59,998 bases of DNA, taken from assembly GCA_005791535.1 (NCBI GenBank), contig SXWH01000115.1:1-59998 (forward strand), given 5' to 3'. Shown piece after piece: positions 33,482-42,757 of the stretch. The stretch comes from Verrucomicrobiaceae bacterium. Lineage in GTDB: Bacteria; Verrucomicrobiota; Verrucomicrobiia; Chthoniobacterales; Chthoniobacteraceae. The notes below the pieces were generated by a model. That model was given only the letters and a program-made list of their open reading frames with translations, was not told where the DNA came from and searched no databases. The translations under genes were made by a program, and so were the position numbers. Positions within the stretch are counted from its first letter, which is position 1. Each line of letters starts with the position of its first letter.

Positions 33482-36400
33482 GTGAAACCGCTATTCTTCC
33501 TCGCCGCAATTTCCACCGCCGCAAACGCTGCAGACGCGCCGATTCCCGCGCGTCCGGAATACAATCGCGATGTGCGACCCATTTTGGCGGATGCATGCTT
33601 TCGCTGCCACGGCTTCGACAAGGCGACGCGGAAAGCGGACCTTCGTCTTGATGTCCGCGAATCCGCCATCGGGGACCACGACGGAATCCGCGCGATTGTC
33701 CCCGGCAAAGTCGAGGAGAGCGAACTTTGGAAACGCCTGCATTCGAAGGACGAGGACGAAGTCATGCCCCCGCCGGATGCCCATCGGCAGCTCACCGCTC
33801 GGGACAAGGCGGTCCTAAAGAAATGGATCGAACAAGGTGCCGAATATCAGGCGCACTTCGCTTACATTCCTCCGGCTAAACCTGCGGTTCCAAAAGTGGA
33901 CATGGGGCCGTGGAAATCCGGTAACCCCGTGGATTCCTTCATTCGCTCTCGCCATTTGGAGGCCGGGCTGGCCCCGGCAAAGGAAGCCGATCGCATCACG
34001 CTTGCGAGACGGCTCAGCCTCGATCTTACCGGACTCCCGCCAAAGGCAGAGGAGATCGATGCGTTCGTGAATGACAGTTCTCCAGATGCATACGGGAAAC
34101 TCGTGGATCGCCTTCTCAGTTCCCCGCATTTCGGTGAACGCATGGCGGTGTGGTGGCTTGATTTGGTGCGTTTCGCCGACACGATCGGATACCATTCCGA
34201 TAACCCGAAGAACGTCTGGCCGTATCGCGACTACGTCATCCGCGCGTTCAACGAAAACAAGCGCTTTGACCGGTTCACCATCGAGCAACTTGCCGGCGAT
34301 TTGCTTCCCGATGCCACTCAGGAAACCCGGGTCGCCAGCGCCTACAACCGGCTTATTCTCTCCACCGAGGAAGGCGGCGCGCAGCCGAAGCAATACGAGG
34401 CGAAATACCTCGTGGATCGTGTAAAGAGCATCGGCACGACATGGCTCGCGCAAACATTCATGTGCGCAGAGTGCCACGACCATAAGTTCGATCCCGTCAC
34501 TACACGCGACTTCTATTCGATCGGCGCGTTTTTCGCGGACATTCAGGAACCATCGGTCGGGAAACAGGAACCCGGAATGATCGTCGCCGCACCCGAGCAG
34601 GAGGCGAAACTCGCTGCGCTCGACAAAAGCGCTGCTGGTTTTCGCGCTCAACTTGACGCCCCAAATCCCGACCTCGATGCGAAACAGGCGCAGTGGGAGA
34701 AGGAAAATGCGAATGGTCAGCCGGACGTTGCATGGACGGTCGTCCGCCCGTCCGCCGTCACTTCGGAAAAAGGAAGCCCGATTGTTCTCCGCGACGACAA
34801 CACGATGAAAGTCGATGGCCCGGCGACACCCGAGACAGACACTTACAGGATTTCGCTTCAGCTTCCTGCCGGCGCAACAGGCGTGAAGCTCGACGCTCTC
34901 CCGAGCGGATCCCTGCCCGGCGGCGGTCCCGGTCGCGCGGGCAACGGTAATTTTGTCATCACCGAATTCTCGATCGCGCACGATAAGAAGTCGCTCAAGA
35001 TCTCGAATGCGACCGCCACTTTCGACCAGCCCGGATTCCCCGTGAAGGCGGCAATCGATGGAAAGAACCAGCCGCAGAAGGGCTGGGCGGTCATGGGAAA
35101 TCCCGTGAAAGAGGCGTCGGCTTATTTTGAACTCGCCGAATCCCCGGCCGCACCCGCCGATGTGATCGTAACGATCAGCCAGATCCACGGCACACATCAT
35201 ACGCTCGGAAAATTCCGCATTTCCGCAACTGCGGCTCCACGTCCAGTTCGTGCACCCAACTCGGCTCTCCCGCCCGACGTTCTTGCTGCCCTCAAAACGG
35301 CACCCGAGGCGCGGAACCCGGAGCAGAAGAAGAAGCTGACGGCGCACTTCCGCTCCATTGCGCCGGAACTCGCCGGCCTCCGGAACAGTATCGCACAGGC
35401 GGAAAAGGAACGGACCGAACTGGAAAAATCCCTGCCCCGTGTGCTGGTGAGCAACAAGAATGCATCACGCACCGTGCGCATTCTCCCACGAGGAGACTGG
35501 CAGAACGAAAATGGCGACGTCGTACAGCCGGCGACTCCGCGCTTTCTTCCGGCTGTTATGGAGAGCACGCCGGAGAAGCGCCTGACGCGCCTCGACCTCG
35601 CGCAGTGGCTTGTGAAACGGGAGAATCCCCTCACCGCCCGCGTTTTCGTGAACCGGCTTTGGAAACAGTTCTACGGAACGGGACTCAGCCGCACCCTTGA
35701 GGACATGGGAACGCAATCGGAAATTCCATCGCATCCGGCGCTTCTCGACTGGCTGGCCGTCGAGTTCATGGACCGCGGATGGGACGTAAAATCCATGGTT
35801 CGCCTTCTCGTGACGAGTGACGCCTACCGCCAATCGTCCATCGCTTCGAAGGAATCGATCACACGCGATCCGCAGAACCGTGAACTCGCCCGGCAGACGC
35901 GATGGAGGCTCGATGCGGAATTCGTGCGCGACAACGCGCTCAGGATTTCGGGTTTGCTCGTGGATAAAATCGGCGGCCCAAGTGTGAAGCCCTACCAACC
36001 GGCGGGCTACTGGGAGAATCTCAATTTCCCGACGCGCGAGTGGCAGAATGACACAAACGAAAACCAGTGGCGGCGTGGGTTGTACATTTGGTGGCAGCGC
36101 AGCTACGTCCATCCGGCGATGCTCGCCTTCGACGCGCCAACCCGTGAGGAATGCAGCGCGGACCGCGTCCGTTCGAATATTCCGCAGCAAGCGCTCGTGT
36201 TGCTCAATGATCCGCAATTTGTGGAAGCCGCCCGCGCGTTCGCCGGTCGCATGCTGAAAGAGGGCGGCTCCAATCCCGCGGAGCGGATCGCATGGGCTTG
36301 GAAGACCGCCACAAATCGCAATGCAACGCCCGAGGAAATCGCGGTACTGTCGGGCTTGCTGTGGCGACATCAGCAGGCATTTGAAAAGGACGCGAAATCG

Positions 36401-36526
36401 CCGGAAACATTTCTCACGATCGGACTGAAGCCTGCGGATCAAGGCATCACAAAAGCAGAACTGGCAGCCTACACGTCAGTCGCTCGAGCCATTCTCAATC
36501 TCCACGAAACGGTAACACGTCCTTAA
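33482..36526 (+). CDS. Large cytochrome c / DUF1549 / DUF1553 protein
   Basis: The product has 1,014 residues if GTG 33482 is the start (VKPLFFLAAISTAANA signal peptide). ATG 33431 in the same frame is an alternative, and neither has a Shine-Dalgarno sequence. The PSCyt1 domain has haem motif CFRCH (39-43). DUF1549 is shown by ITLARRLSLDLTGLPP and ERMAVWWLDLVRFADTIGYH, with a second CAECH (328-332). About 150 residues of beta-rich insert (WTVVRPSAVTSEKGSPI onwards) separate it from DUF1553 (LTARVFVNRLWKQFYGTGL and MVRLLVTSDAYRQSS). Unlike the copy at 21344 it has no DUF1501 partner next to it. The last four bases overlap the convergent moeB-like gene. Confidence 0.9.
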   Translation: MKPLFFLAAISTAANAADAPIPARPEYNRDVRPILADACFRCHGFDKATRKADLRLDVRESAIGDHDGIRAIVPGKVEESELWKRLHSKDEDEVMPPPDAHRQLTARDKAVLKKWIEQGAEYQAHFAYIPPAKPAVPKVDMGPWKSGNPVDSFIRSRHLEAGLAPAKEADRITLARRLSLDLTGLPPKAEEIDAFVNDSSPDAYGKLVDRLLSSPHFGERMAVWWLDLVRFADTIGYHSDNPKNVWPYRDYVIRAFNENKRFDRFTIEQLAGDLLPDATQETRVASAYNRLILSTEEGGAQPKQYEAKYLVDRVKSIGTTWLAQTFMCAECHDHKFDPVTTRDFYSIGAFFADIQEPSVGKQEPGMIVAAPEQEAKLAALDKSAAGFRAQLDAPNPDLDAKQAQWEKENANGQPDVAWTVVRPSAVTSEKGSPIVLRDDNTMKVDGPATPETDTYRISLQLPAGATGVKLDALPSGSLPGGGPGRAGNGNFVITEFSIAHDKKSLKISNATATFDQPGFPVKAAIDGKNQPQKGWAVMGNPVKEASAYFELAESPAAPADVIVTISQIHGTHHTLGKFRISATAAPRPVRAPNSALPPDVLAALKTAPEARNPEQKKKLTAHFRSIAPELAGLRNSIAQAEKERTELEKSLPRVLVSNKNASRTVRILPRGDWQNENGDVVQPATPRFLPAVMESTPEKRLTRLDLAQWLVKRENPLTARVFVNRLWKQFYGTGLSRTLEDMGTQSEIPSHPALLDWLAVEFMDRGWDVKSMVRLLVTSDAYRQSSIASKESITRDPQNRELARQTRWRLDAEFVRDNALRISGLLVDKIGGPSVKPYQPAGYWENLNFPTREWQNDTNENQWRRGLYIWWQRSYVHPAMLAFDAPTREECSADRVRSNIPQQALVLLNDPQFVEAARAFAGRMLKEGGSNPAERIAWAWKTATNRNATPEEIAVLSGLLWRHQQAFEKDAKSPETFLTIGLKPADQGITKAELAAYTSVARAILNLHETVTRP

Positions 36527-37257
36527 CCGCAGACCGGACAATCGCTTCTTCTGTGCACTGACATTCGGCGGTAGCGATGGCTTCCGATATCGCCGCGAAG
36601 CATGACGCCGGAGAGAGTCTCCCCGAAACCGGAAATCACCTTGATCGCCTCCATCGCAGCAATGCATCCCACGGTGCCCGCGACCGCGCCAAAAACCGGA
36701 AAGCGTCGTTTCCACCACGCGGGATTTTCGGGGTAGATGCACGCAAGGCACGGCGTGCTGCCGGGGATGATTGTCGTGACCGTGAACTCCATCGCGAACA
36801 TCGCGGCTTCGATCAATGGCCTGCGAGCTTGAACGCACGCACGGTTGAGCGCGAAACGCTCCTGGAAAAGCGGTGCGGCATCGATCACTGCGTCGGCCTC
36901 AGCAACAAGACGCCCCGCATTCTCCTCCGACGCATTTTCGCCGATCACAGTGAGCTTCACATTCGGATTCAGCTCACGCAGCCGGCGCGCAGCCGACTCG
37001 ACGCGCGGCTTGCCCACGTGGTCCGTTGTCATCAACAGCTGACGGTTCAAATCGTCGAGCCGCAAATCGCCCGCGTGTGCAAGGATGAGATGCCCGACCC
37101 CGGCGGCTGCGAGTTCCAAAGCAGCCGTCCCGCCCACGCCGCCACAGCGCGTGATGAGTACCGTGGCGCGTTTCAGGCGCTCCTGGCCCTCCGCGCCAAA
37201 TCCGGGAACATCGAGCTGCCACTCGTATCGCGCGAAGTCGTGCGGTGTAAGGCTCAT
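36523..37257 (-). CDS. moeB: MoeB/ThiF/HesA-family adenylyltransferase
   Basis: The 244-residue protein has the opening RYEWQLDVPGFGAEGQERL and the ATP-binding GGVGG (39-43). DDLNRQLL follows, and two zinc Cys pairs are at C170/C173 (CLAC) and C240/C243 (CPVC). MoeB adenylates the C-terminal glycine of MoaD for molybdopterin synthesis, and ThiF does the same for ThiS. The adjacent molybdate transporter favours MoeB, but no moaD or moaE is in the window, so substrate remains an inference. Its ATG lies in an ATGA overlap with modC. It is the last gene of the ten-gene run. Confidence 0.85.
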   Translation of the reverse strand: MSLTPHDFARYEWQLDVPGFGAEGQERLKRATVLITRCGGVGGTAALELAAAGVGHLILAHAGDLRLDDLNRQLLMTTDHVGKPRVESAARRLRELNPNVKLTVIGENASEENAGRLVAEADAVIDAAPLFQERFALNRACVQARRPLIEAAMFAMEFTVTTIIPGSTPCLACIYPENPAWWKRRFPVFGAVAGTVGCIAAMEAIKVISGFGETLSGVMLRGDIGSHRYRRMSVHRRSDCPVCG

Positions 37258-37886
37258 GACACGGGAACAATTTTTCCGTCGCGGAGTTCCATCACCACGT
37301 CGGCAAGAGCCTTCGCGTCCTCCCGATGATGCGTTACATGCAGCGTCGTGACGCGCGTTCTTTCACGCACCGCATGAAGGACTCCATGCATTTCGATCCG
37401 AGTCGCTTCGTCTAGCGCCGATAGCGGTTCATCCAAGAGCAACACCGACGGCTGGAATGCGAGCGCGCGCCCCAAAGCCACACGCTGGGCCTCGCCACCG
37501 CTGAGTCCCGCGGGGTACCGGTCAAGAAGCGGTGCGATTCCCAGCCATCCCGCGAGTTCGTCAATTCGGCCATTCTCCGGAATGCGCCGCACATTGAGTG
37601 CAAAGCCGAGATTCTCGCGAACGGTGAGGTGGGAAAAAAGCGCAAGATCCTGCGGCACATAACCGACCATCCTCGCCGCCGGCGGCAGAGCGGAAATCTC
37701 CCGTTCATCAAGGCGGATGGAGCCGGACTCGAATGCTCGCAGGCCGCAGATTGCCTCCAGGATCGTCGTCTTCCCACCACCGGATTTCCCCATCAAAACA
37801 GCGTAGGCACCGGAGTTCACCCGGAACGAGATATCGTCCAGTCGAAACACTCCCGCACGGATGTGAAGGCCGCTGACTTCGATCAT
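37254..37886 (-). CDS. modC: Molybdate ABC transporter ATP-binding protein
   Basis: The 210-residue ABC ATPase has Walker A GKSGGGKTT, Q-loop YVPQDLALF, signature LSGGEAQRVALGRAL, Walker B VLLLDEPLSALD and switch His HVTHHREDA. It is short for ModC because it lacks the C-terminal molybdate-binding (TOBE/MOP) domain of about 140 residues, so any substrate-sensing inhibition must work differently. It overlaps modB and the moeB-like gene by four bases each. Assignment to molybdate rests on the neighbouring ModA domains. Confidence 0.85.
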   Translation of the reverse strand: MIEVSGLHIRAGVFRLDDISFRVNSGAYAVLMGKSGGGKTTILEAICGLRAFESGSIRLDEREISALPPAARMVGYVPQDLALFSHLTVRENLGFALNVRRIPENGRIDELAGWLGIAPLLDRYPAGLSGGEAQRVALGRALAFQPSVLLLDEPLSALDEATRIEMHGVLHAVRERTRVTTLHVTHHREDAKALADVVMELRDGKIVPVS

Positions 37887-38692
37887 GATCGAATCCCTCC
37901 CGAGGAACGAACGAGCATGAGCACGATAATCGCGATGAAAATCATGAGTAATGAAACGGCGACCGCACCTTCCAATCGACCAACGCTCAACTCAAGGAAC
38001 ACGGAACTCGAGAGCACCTCGGTCCTTCCCCTCGTCGTTCCAGCGAAGATTAGAAGCGGCCCAAATTCACCCAGCGAGCGGGCCCACGCGACGGTAAACG
38101 CCGCAAGCATGCCTCGGCGTGCCAGCGGGAGCGTAACAAGGCGGAACGCCTGCCATCGTGTGCATCCGAGCGTAAGCGCGACATCATCGACGCGCGACGG
38201 AATCTGCTCAAACGTCCCGCGCATCGTGCGAACGGCAAAGGCTGCCGCCACGGAAAACTGGGCAAGGACGACACCCGCCACGGCGAACGTCACACGCAGA
38301 CCGCGGGCATTCAGCCATTGTTCGAGCGATGTTCCGCCGATTCGGAAATGATTGAAAATGATCAGAAGCGATAACCCAACGACGAGCGGCGGAAGCACGA
38401 CAGGGATATCCATCAACGCCTCCAGCAGCGCCTTTCCCCGGAAGTTTGTCCGCGCAAGCAAGTATCCGAGCGGGACGGCGACGATCAGAGAGAGCGCGGC
38501 CGCCACGAGACACGACCAAAGTGTAAGACGCATCGATGCCTGAATCTCGGGACTCCCCAACGCTGCGGTAAGTTGTCCCGGCGTGGTGTAGGCGACGTTT
38601 GCAAGAATCATCAGCACCACAAGCAGCGCGTATGCTCCGCCGATGACAGCGAGTGCGACGTAGAACGACCGTTCGCCCGGCACCGCTTTCAT
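37883..38692 (-). CDS. modB: Molybdate ABC transporter permease
   Basis: The product has 269 residues from ATG 38692, which forms an ATGA overlap with the ModA gene. This start is preferred over the ATG three codons upstream. It has about six membrane helices and the binding-protein-dependent permease loop (VALTLGCTRWQAFRLVTLPLARRGMLAAFTVAWARSLGEFGPLLIFAG), the EAA-type coupling motif typical of ModB/CysT permeases. It would form the membrane channel with the ModC ATPase. Confidence 0.88.
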   Translation of the reverse strand: MKAVPGERSFYVALAVIGGAYALLVVLMILANVAYTTPGQLTAALGSPEIQASMRLTLWSCLVAAALSLIVAVPLGYLLARTNFRGKALLEALMDIPVVLPPLVVGLSLLIIFNHFRIGGTSLEQWLNARGLRVTFAVAGVVLAQFSVAAAFAVRTMRGTFEQIPSRVDDVALTLGCTRWQAFRLVTLPLARRGMLAAFTVAWARSLGEFGPLLIFAGTTRGRTEVLSSSVFLELSVGRLEGAVAVSLLMIFIAIIVLMLVRSSGGIRS

Positions 38693-40152
38693 TTCGCCCA
38701 ATGAAATCCCTGGGACTCGAAGCGCCGCCGCGACTCATCGGTTTTCAGCGCCTCGATCAACCGCCGGGCCGTTTCAGGATACGCGGTCTCACGCGATGGA
38801 GCCAACGGTTGAGCAGCAATCGCGCACGGCAAATCCACCGCTATTGCGGACAGCAAATCGCCCGAACCGACTGCGTTGCTGATGTAGGCCACGACAGCGT
38901 CGAGCGAACCAGTCCGCAATTGATTCACCAACAAGTCGCCGGTCGGAGCCTGCACCACGACGTTCTTTTGAACCGCATCGTAAGTGCCGTCCTGAATCAG
39001 CGTCGTCTTGGTCAAAGCACCGAGCGCGCACTGCTTTTCGTGCCCGACCCCGAGACGGATGCCGGGCTTCGCCAGATCGCGCAGAGACTTGATTCCATGC
39101 GGATTCGCCTTCGGAACGAGAATGACCAGCCGGTTTGTCGAAATATCCTCCGAATCGAGAAAGATGTCCTTCACCTCCTTCATGAATGACGTTTCGCATG
39201 CGAAGTATGCATCCGGCTTCTCTCCGGTCTTCATCTGCCCGACAAGAATGCCGCAACCGTTATAGACGGTCGTTACCTTCACGCCTTCGCGCTTCTCGAA
39301 ATCTGCGAGCGTCTTTTCGATCGCCGGCCGAAGCATCGCCCCGGCAAAAAGTTTCAGCTCCGGATTCAGTGCCCAAGCCTCGCGACCGAGCGGCTCATAT
39401 CCTGTATCTTTCAGAATCTTCGCTCCACGATCTGTCGCCGCGAGGTATCGCGCAAACGCCAGTGCAGTCGTTGGGCTCGCGCTGACTTTCAAAACTCCAG
39501 CAGCAACGTTCGCCTTCACGCCCGCCAGTTCCGGTGTGCCTACGATTTCCATCCCCCCGTATTGGGCAACCAGCGGAGCAAACAGGATTCCCGCATCGGC
39601 GCTTCCAAGCTTCAGGTCGTTGGCGATCTCGTTCACCGTCGGTTTCATTACAATCGCCTTCTTCGCAAGCTCGCTCCACTGCGCGCCAAGTGCTGCTCGC
39701 GCAAGACGTCCGCAGGCAGCAGACTCGGCATCAGGCAGCACGAGCCGGACATCCGGGCGAAGCAGATCGGAAATCGAAGCAACCTTCAGCGGGTTTCCCT
39801 TCCTCACCGCGAGCACGACGTCCATTCGGGCGAGCGCAATCGTCTCCGCGACGTCGCCGCGTTGCTTGGCTGTGGCGAGAAATCCATCATCGCCCGGAAT
39901 AAAAACGTCTCCGCGCTTCGCCGCGGCGATCGTCGCGAGCAATTGCTGCGAACCACCGAACTGCAACTGCACCGGCGTGCCGGTCTCCGCCTCGAACATT
40001 CGCGCCACTTCCTCCACGGGCTCCCGCAGTCCAGCCGCACAATGGACGAGCAGCGGCTGCCGGCCCTCCGGTCCGCCGTCACCGCCGGTCAACAGCCACG
40101 CGGCGAGCGCGGCAAAAATCACTACCAGCAGAATTGATGGTCCGCGTTTCAT
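38689..40152 (-). CDS. modA: Tandem (two-domain) ModA molybdate-binding protein
   Basis: The 487-residue protein is twice the usual ModA length. After an N-terminal anchor or signal (MKRGPSILLVVIFAALAAWLL), domain 1 runs 33-255 (LLVHCAAGLREPVEEVARMFEAETG, GDVFIPGDDGF). Domain 2 runs 265-487 (LKLFAGAMLRPAIEKTLADFEKREG, PDAYFACETSF). Each has the periplasmic-binding fold entry, the oxyanion loop region and the ending typical of ModA. The copies differ strongly, so they may bind different oxyanions or load one permease in turn. The gene overlaps both neighbours by four bases. Confidence 0.88.
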   Translation of the reverse strand: MKRGPSILLVVIFAALAAWLLTGGDGGPEGRQPLLVHCAAGLREPVEEVARMFEAETGTPVQLQFGGSQQLLATIAAAKRGDVFIPGDDGFLATAKQRGDVAETIALARMDVVLAVRKGNPLKVASISDLLRPDVRLVLPDAESAACGRLARAALGAQWSELAKKAIVMKPTVNEIANDLKLGSADAGILFAPLVAQYGGMEIVGTPELAGVKANVAAGVLKVSASPTTALAFARYLAATDRGAKILKDTGYEPLGREAWALNPELKLFAGAMLRPAIEKTLADFEKREGVKVTTVYNGCGILVGQMKTGEKPDAYFACETSFMKEVKDIFLDSEDISTNRLVILVPKANPHGIKSLRDLAKPGIRLGVGHEKQCALGALTKTTLIQDGTYDAVQKNVVVQAPTGDLLVNQLRTGSLDAVVAYISNAVGSGDLLSAIAVDLPCAIAAQPLAPSRETAYPETARRLIEALKTDESRRRFESQGFHWAK

Positions 40153-40838
40153 ATTCCGGCGAGACCTCCCACGATGTTTGCCTCCACCCCGTCGACACCA
40201 TCAGGCAGCCAAAGTCCGCCAAGCGAATGACTGCCGCACTCGTGAACATACACCGGCATGACTCCGCAATTTGGAACCGCATATCCGTGGATGAACTTGT
40301 AAAATCGACGCATCGCCACTTCATCTACAATCGACGGACGGGAAAGCAGAAGCCACGCAACCGCGCTCATAAACTGACCGTGCCCGAATACGTAAATCCG
40401 GCGCTCACGTCGCTGCGAAAGGCCGCGCAATGCGCCACGAACGCGATCGACGAATGCCACAAATGATTCCGCATCCGGTTCGGCATGATGCGGGTCGCTT
40501 CGTTCCCAATATTCGAGCGACATCGCCCGGCGCTCCTCCTGCGTCGTGCCCACGCATTTGGCGGGATCCAGGTATTGAACCTCCTGCACAGGCCACTCCT
40601 CGACAGGGATATCAACGAAACGCTGAATTGCTGGTTGAGCAGTCTGCCGCGCACGCACGTAGGGCGAATGAATAATCAGCTCCGGACCATGCGGCAGCGA
40701 GTCCGCAACCTGCACCGCCTGACGAAATCCGAGATCCGTCAAAGGGTAACCCGAAGCTTCCGTCGTACGCGCACCCGCGTTCGCCACGCTCTCGCCGTGG
40801 CGGATAAACCAAATCTCACGCGGCTTCGCCGAGGTCAT
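40149..40838 (-). CDS. Histidine phosphatase family protein
   Basis: The 229-residue protein has the phosphoglycerate-mutase-like fold with the catalytic RHGES near residue 14 and IHSPYVRARQTA. The second histidine lies in VFGHGQFMSAV. These residues make a phospho-histidine phosphatase or phosphatase/mutase activity likely, but not the substrate. The start (ATGA overlap with the preceding gene) and the end (overlap with the ModA gene) place it inside the ten-gene run. A role in dephosphorylating a cofactor precursor is speculation. Confidence 0.88.
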   Translation of the reverse strand: MTSAKPREIWFIRHGESVANAGARTTEASGYPLTDLGFRQAVQVADSLPHGPELIIHSPYVRARQTAQPAIQRFVDIPVEEWPVQEVQYLDPAKCVGTTQEERRAMSLEYWERSDPHHAEPDAESFVAFVDRVRGALRGLSQRRERRIYVFGHGQFMSAVAWLLLSRPSIVDEVAMRRFYKFIHGYAVPNCGVMPVYVHECGSHSLGGLWLPDGVDGVEANIVGGLAGI

Positions 40839-41095
40839 TTTCCGGTTCCAGCTTTCTCCAGTTTTTCAAAACGACCGGCGAGGACGTTGACGAGAATACC
40901 CATCGCCAAAAGGCCTCCACCAATCATCCATCGCGCAAAAAGCAGGCGGCCGAACTTGGACTGGGGATCATCCTTCCGATGCTCAATAGAAGTATTTCCA
41001 CTCATCGGCGCGACAGTCCCCGTTCGAACAGCCTGAACCGCCGTGCCAAAATAGAACAGCGCGGCTGCATAACAGAACAACGCGTAGAGTCTCAT
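40835..41095 (-). CDS. Small membrane protein of unknown function
   Basis: The 86-residue protein has two hydrophobic segments: LYALFCYAAALFYFGTAV and MIGGGLLAMGILVNVLAG. Between them is a polar loop containing NTSIEHRKDDPQSKFGR. It is probably an inner-membrane hairpin protein. No family is recognised. It overlaps the histidine phosphatase gene by four bases and follows sufT by 15 bp, so it belongs to the same transcript. Confidence 0.75.
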   Translation of the reverse strand: MRLYALFCYAAALFYFGTAVQAVRTGTVAPMSGNTSIEHRKDDPQSKFGRLLFARWMIGGGLLAMGILVNVLAGRFEKLEKAGTGK

Positions 41096-41110
41096 CTGAT
41101 CGGCTCCTTC

Positions 41111-41668
41111 CTAGATTAGACCGAGCTTCATTTTACCTGCCTCCGAAATCATCGCCTGACTCCACGGTGGGTCCCACACAAGATCCACACTCGCATCGCC
41201 GACGCCGGGTACTGAGAGAATCTTGCTCCGCGCCTCGGCGGCGATCGTGGGCCCCATTCCGCAACCCGGTGCGGTGAGCGTCATTTTGACCTGCACGTTT
41301 GCAGGCTGTGATTCCGATTGGTCGATCACGCAGTCGTACACCAGACCGAGATCGACGATGTTCACCGGTATTTCCGGATCATAGCAGGTCTTGAGTTGGT
41401 CCCACAGAGCCTTTTCATCGACCTTCGGCGCCGGGCCGGATGCTGCTGCGGGGGCCGCTTTGACGGACGCTTCGAGCCCGAGGGCATCCGCATTTTCGTC
41501 GGTGATTCGTGCGAGGCCGCCGTAGCCTTCGAGCAGCGCCACAGTGTAACTGCCGCCGAGCGCCTGAGTGATTTGAACACGCGAGCCAGCCGGGATTGTG
41601 ATGAGTTCGCCACTAGGGATGCGGATCGCCTCGCAATCACGCGTCAGCGCTTTTTCTGTATTTTCCAT
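41111..41668 (-). CDS. sufT: SufT-like Fe-S cluster assembly protein (DUF59)
   Basis: The 185-residue protein has the N-terminal SufT segment IPSGELITIPAGSRVQITQALGGSYTV, a linker rich in Ala/Pro, and a MIP18/DUF59 domain from about 85. The latter has YDPEIPVNIVDLGLVYD and APGCGMGP (C136, the conserved cysteine) and ends VDLVWDPPWSQAMISEAGK. SufT helps mature Fe-S proteins. No sufBCDS genes are adjacent. Three bp separate it from the glycosyltransferase upstream. Confidence 0.9.
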   Translation of the reverse strand: MENTEKALTRDCEAIRIPSGELITIPAGSRVQITQALGGSYTVALLEGYGGLARITDENADALGLEASVKAAPAAASGPAPKVDEKALWDQLKTCYDPEIPVNIVDLGLVYDCVIDQSESQPANVQVKMTLTAPGCGMGPTIAAEARSKILSVPGVGDASVDLVWDPPWSQAMISEAGKMKLGLI

Positions 41669-41671
41669 GGC

Positions 41672-42754
41672 TCACTTATCCGAGGAATCCGGCTCTCCGT
41701 CCAGCAAAGGAACCAGATGCCGGCGGTAAATCGCACGCCACGAAAATCGTCCGATTACGTCGCGACGATCGCGAATGTGCGGATTTGCTGCAATCCACGG
41801 TTTGAGACGCCCCGCGATTTCGGGAGCGGATTCATTCGGCGAAATCGGAAAGCCGCAAACCCCGGCGATTTCATCGAGCGGTTCGATGTTCGCGTAAACC
41901 GCAGGAAGCCGGTTCAATCGTGCCTCAAGTAGCGGCAGCCCGAACCCCTCATGCCGGCTGGGAAACATCAGCAAATCAGCCAGCCGATAAAGCGCCGACA
42001 ACTCCTCATCGCGCACGGGGAAATGATCGGCAGCGAAAATCACGCAGTCGTCAGCCGCATCGCGCAACCGTGCGGAATATGCCGCGGATGCGGGATTGTG
42101 AGGATCTTCCGCACCGGTGATGACGAGAACAGCGTCGCCAAGCGCTTTTACGATTTCGATTCCGAGCTCCACGTTTTTTCTGCGCAGAAGGCGCGTCGGG
42201 TGAAGGAATACGAGGCGTCCATCTAGCAGTTGTCTTTCTTCCACGAACGCGCGTACGTTGTCCGGCAACGCCAGCACACGGGCGGGATCCACGCCGTTCG
42301 GAATCACGCGGCAATCGCGCACGCCGAGGAGTTCGCGCAGTTGCCGGCGGCGCAGTTCGGATACAGCAACCCATTCAACGCTTGGAGCAGGCTGCGAGAG
42401 CAGCGCGGGGACCGGTGTGAGGTCGGGATTCGCCGCCGCTACATCGTGCGTCCACGCTATGACGCGCGTGCGTCCGGAAGCGGATGCAAAATCACGAAGG
42501 CCGGACGTGAGGGCCATGTCGAACGGCATCGTGAGCACGTTGTGAATGAACACGACATCAAATCCCGCGAGCGCCTGCGCAGGATTTCCAAATAAAGCGG
42601 CCACACGAATCCCCTCGGATGCCGAACCACCACGCTGACAGAAAATCGTCACGTCATGTCCGGCTCCGAAGAACAATCGCGCATGCTCTTCCATCACGCG
42701 CTCGACGCCGCCAATCACTGGCGATGCCGCGTAGTGGACCAACGCGATCTTCAC
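41672..42754 (-). CDS. GT4-family glycosyltransferase
   Basis: The 360-residue protein has a GT-B fold. MKIALVHYAASPVIGGVERVMEEHARLF is the typical GT4 opening with the Gly-rich loop. The donor-binding half has LVFLHPTRLLRRKNVELGIEIVKAL, LVITGAEDPHNP and LLMFPSRHEGFGLPLLEARLNRLPAVYANIEPLDEI. It most resembles mannosyl- or glucosyltransferases of LPS or exopolysaccharide, but donor and acceptor are not determinable. Gaps of three bp on each side place it firmly in the ten-gene run. Confidence 0.88.
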   Translation of the reverse strand: MKIALVHYAASPVIGGVERVMEEHARLFFGAGHDVTIFCQRGGSASEGIRVAALFGNPAQALAGFDVVFIHNVLTMPFDMALTSGLRDFASASGRTRVIAWTHDVAAANPDLTPVPALLSQPAPSVEWVAVSELRRRQLRELLGVRDCRVIPNGVDPARVLALPDNVRAFVEERQLLDGRLVFLHPTRLLRRKNVELGIEIVKALGDAVLVITGAEDPHNPASAAYSARLRDAADDCVIFAADHFPVRDEELSALYRLADLLMFPSRHEGFGLPLLEARLNRLPAVYANIEPLDEIAGVCGFPISPNESAPEIAGRLKPWIAANPHIRDRRDVIGRFSWRAIYRRHLVPLLDGEPDSSDK

Positions 42755-42757
42755 GAC

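Noticed and set aside
33815..36442. Long minus-strand frames (510 and 325 codons)
   Set aside because: They are opposite the cytochrome-DUF1549/1553 gene, whose haem motifs and domains establish the plus frame as coding.
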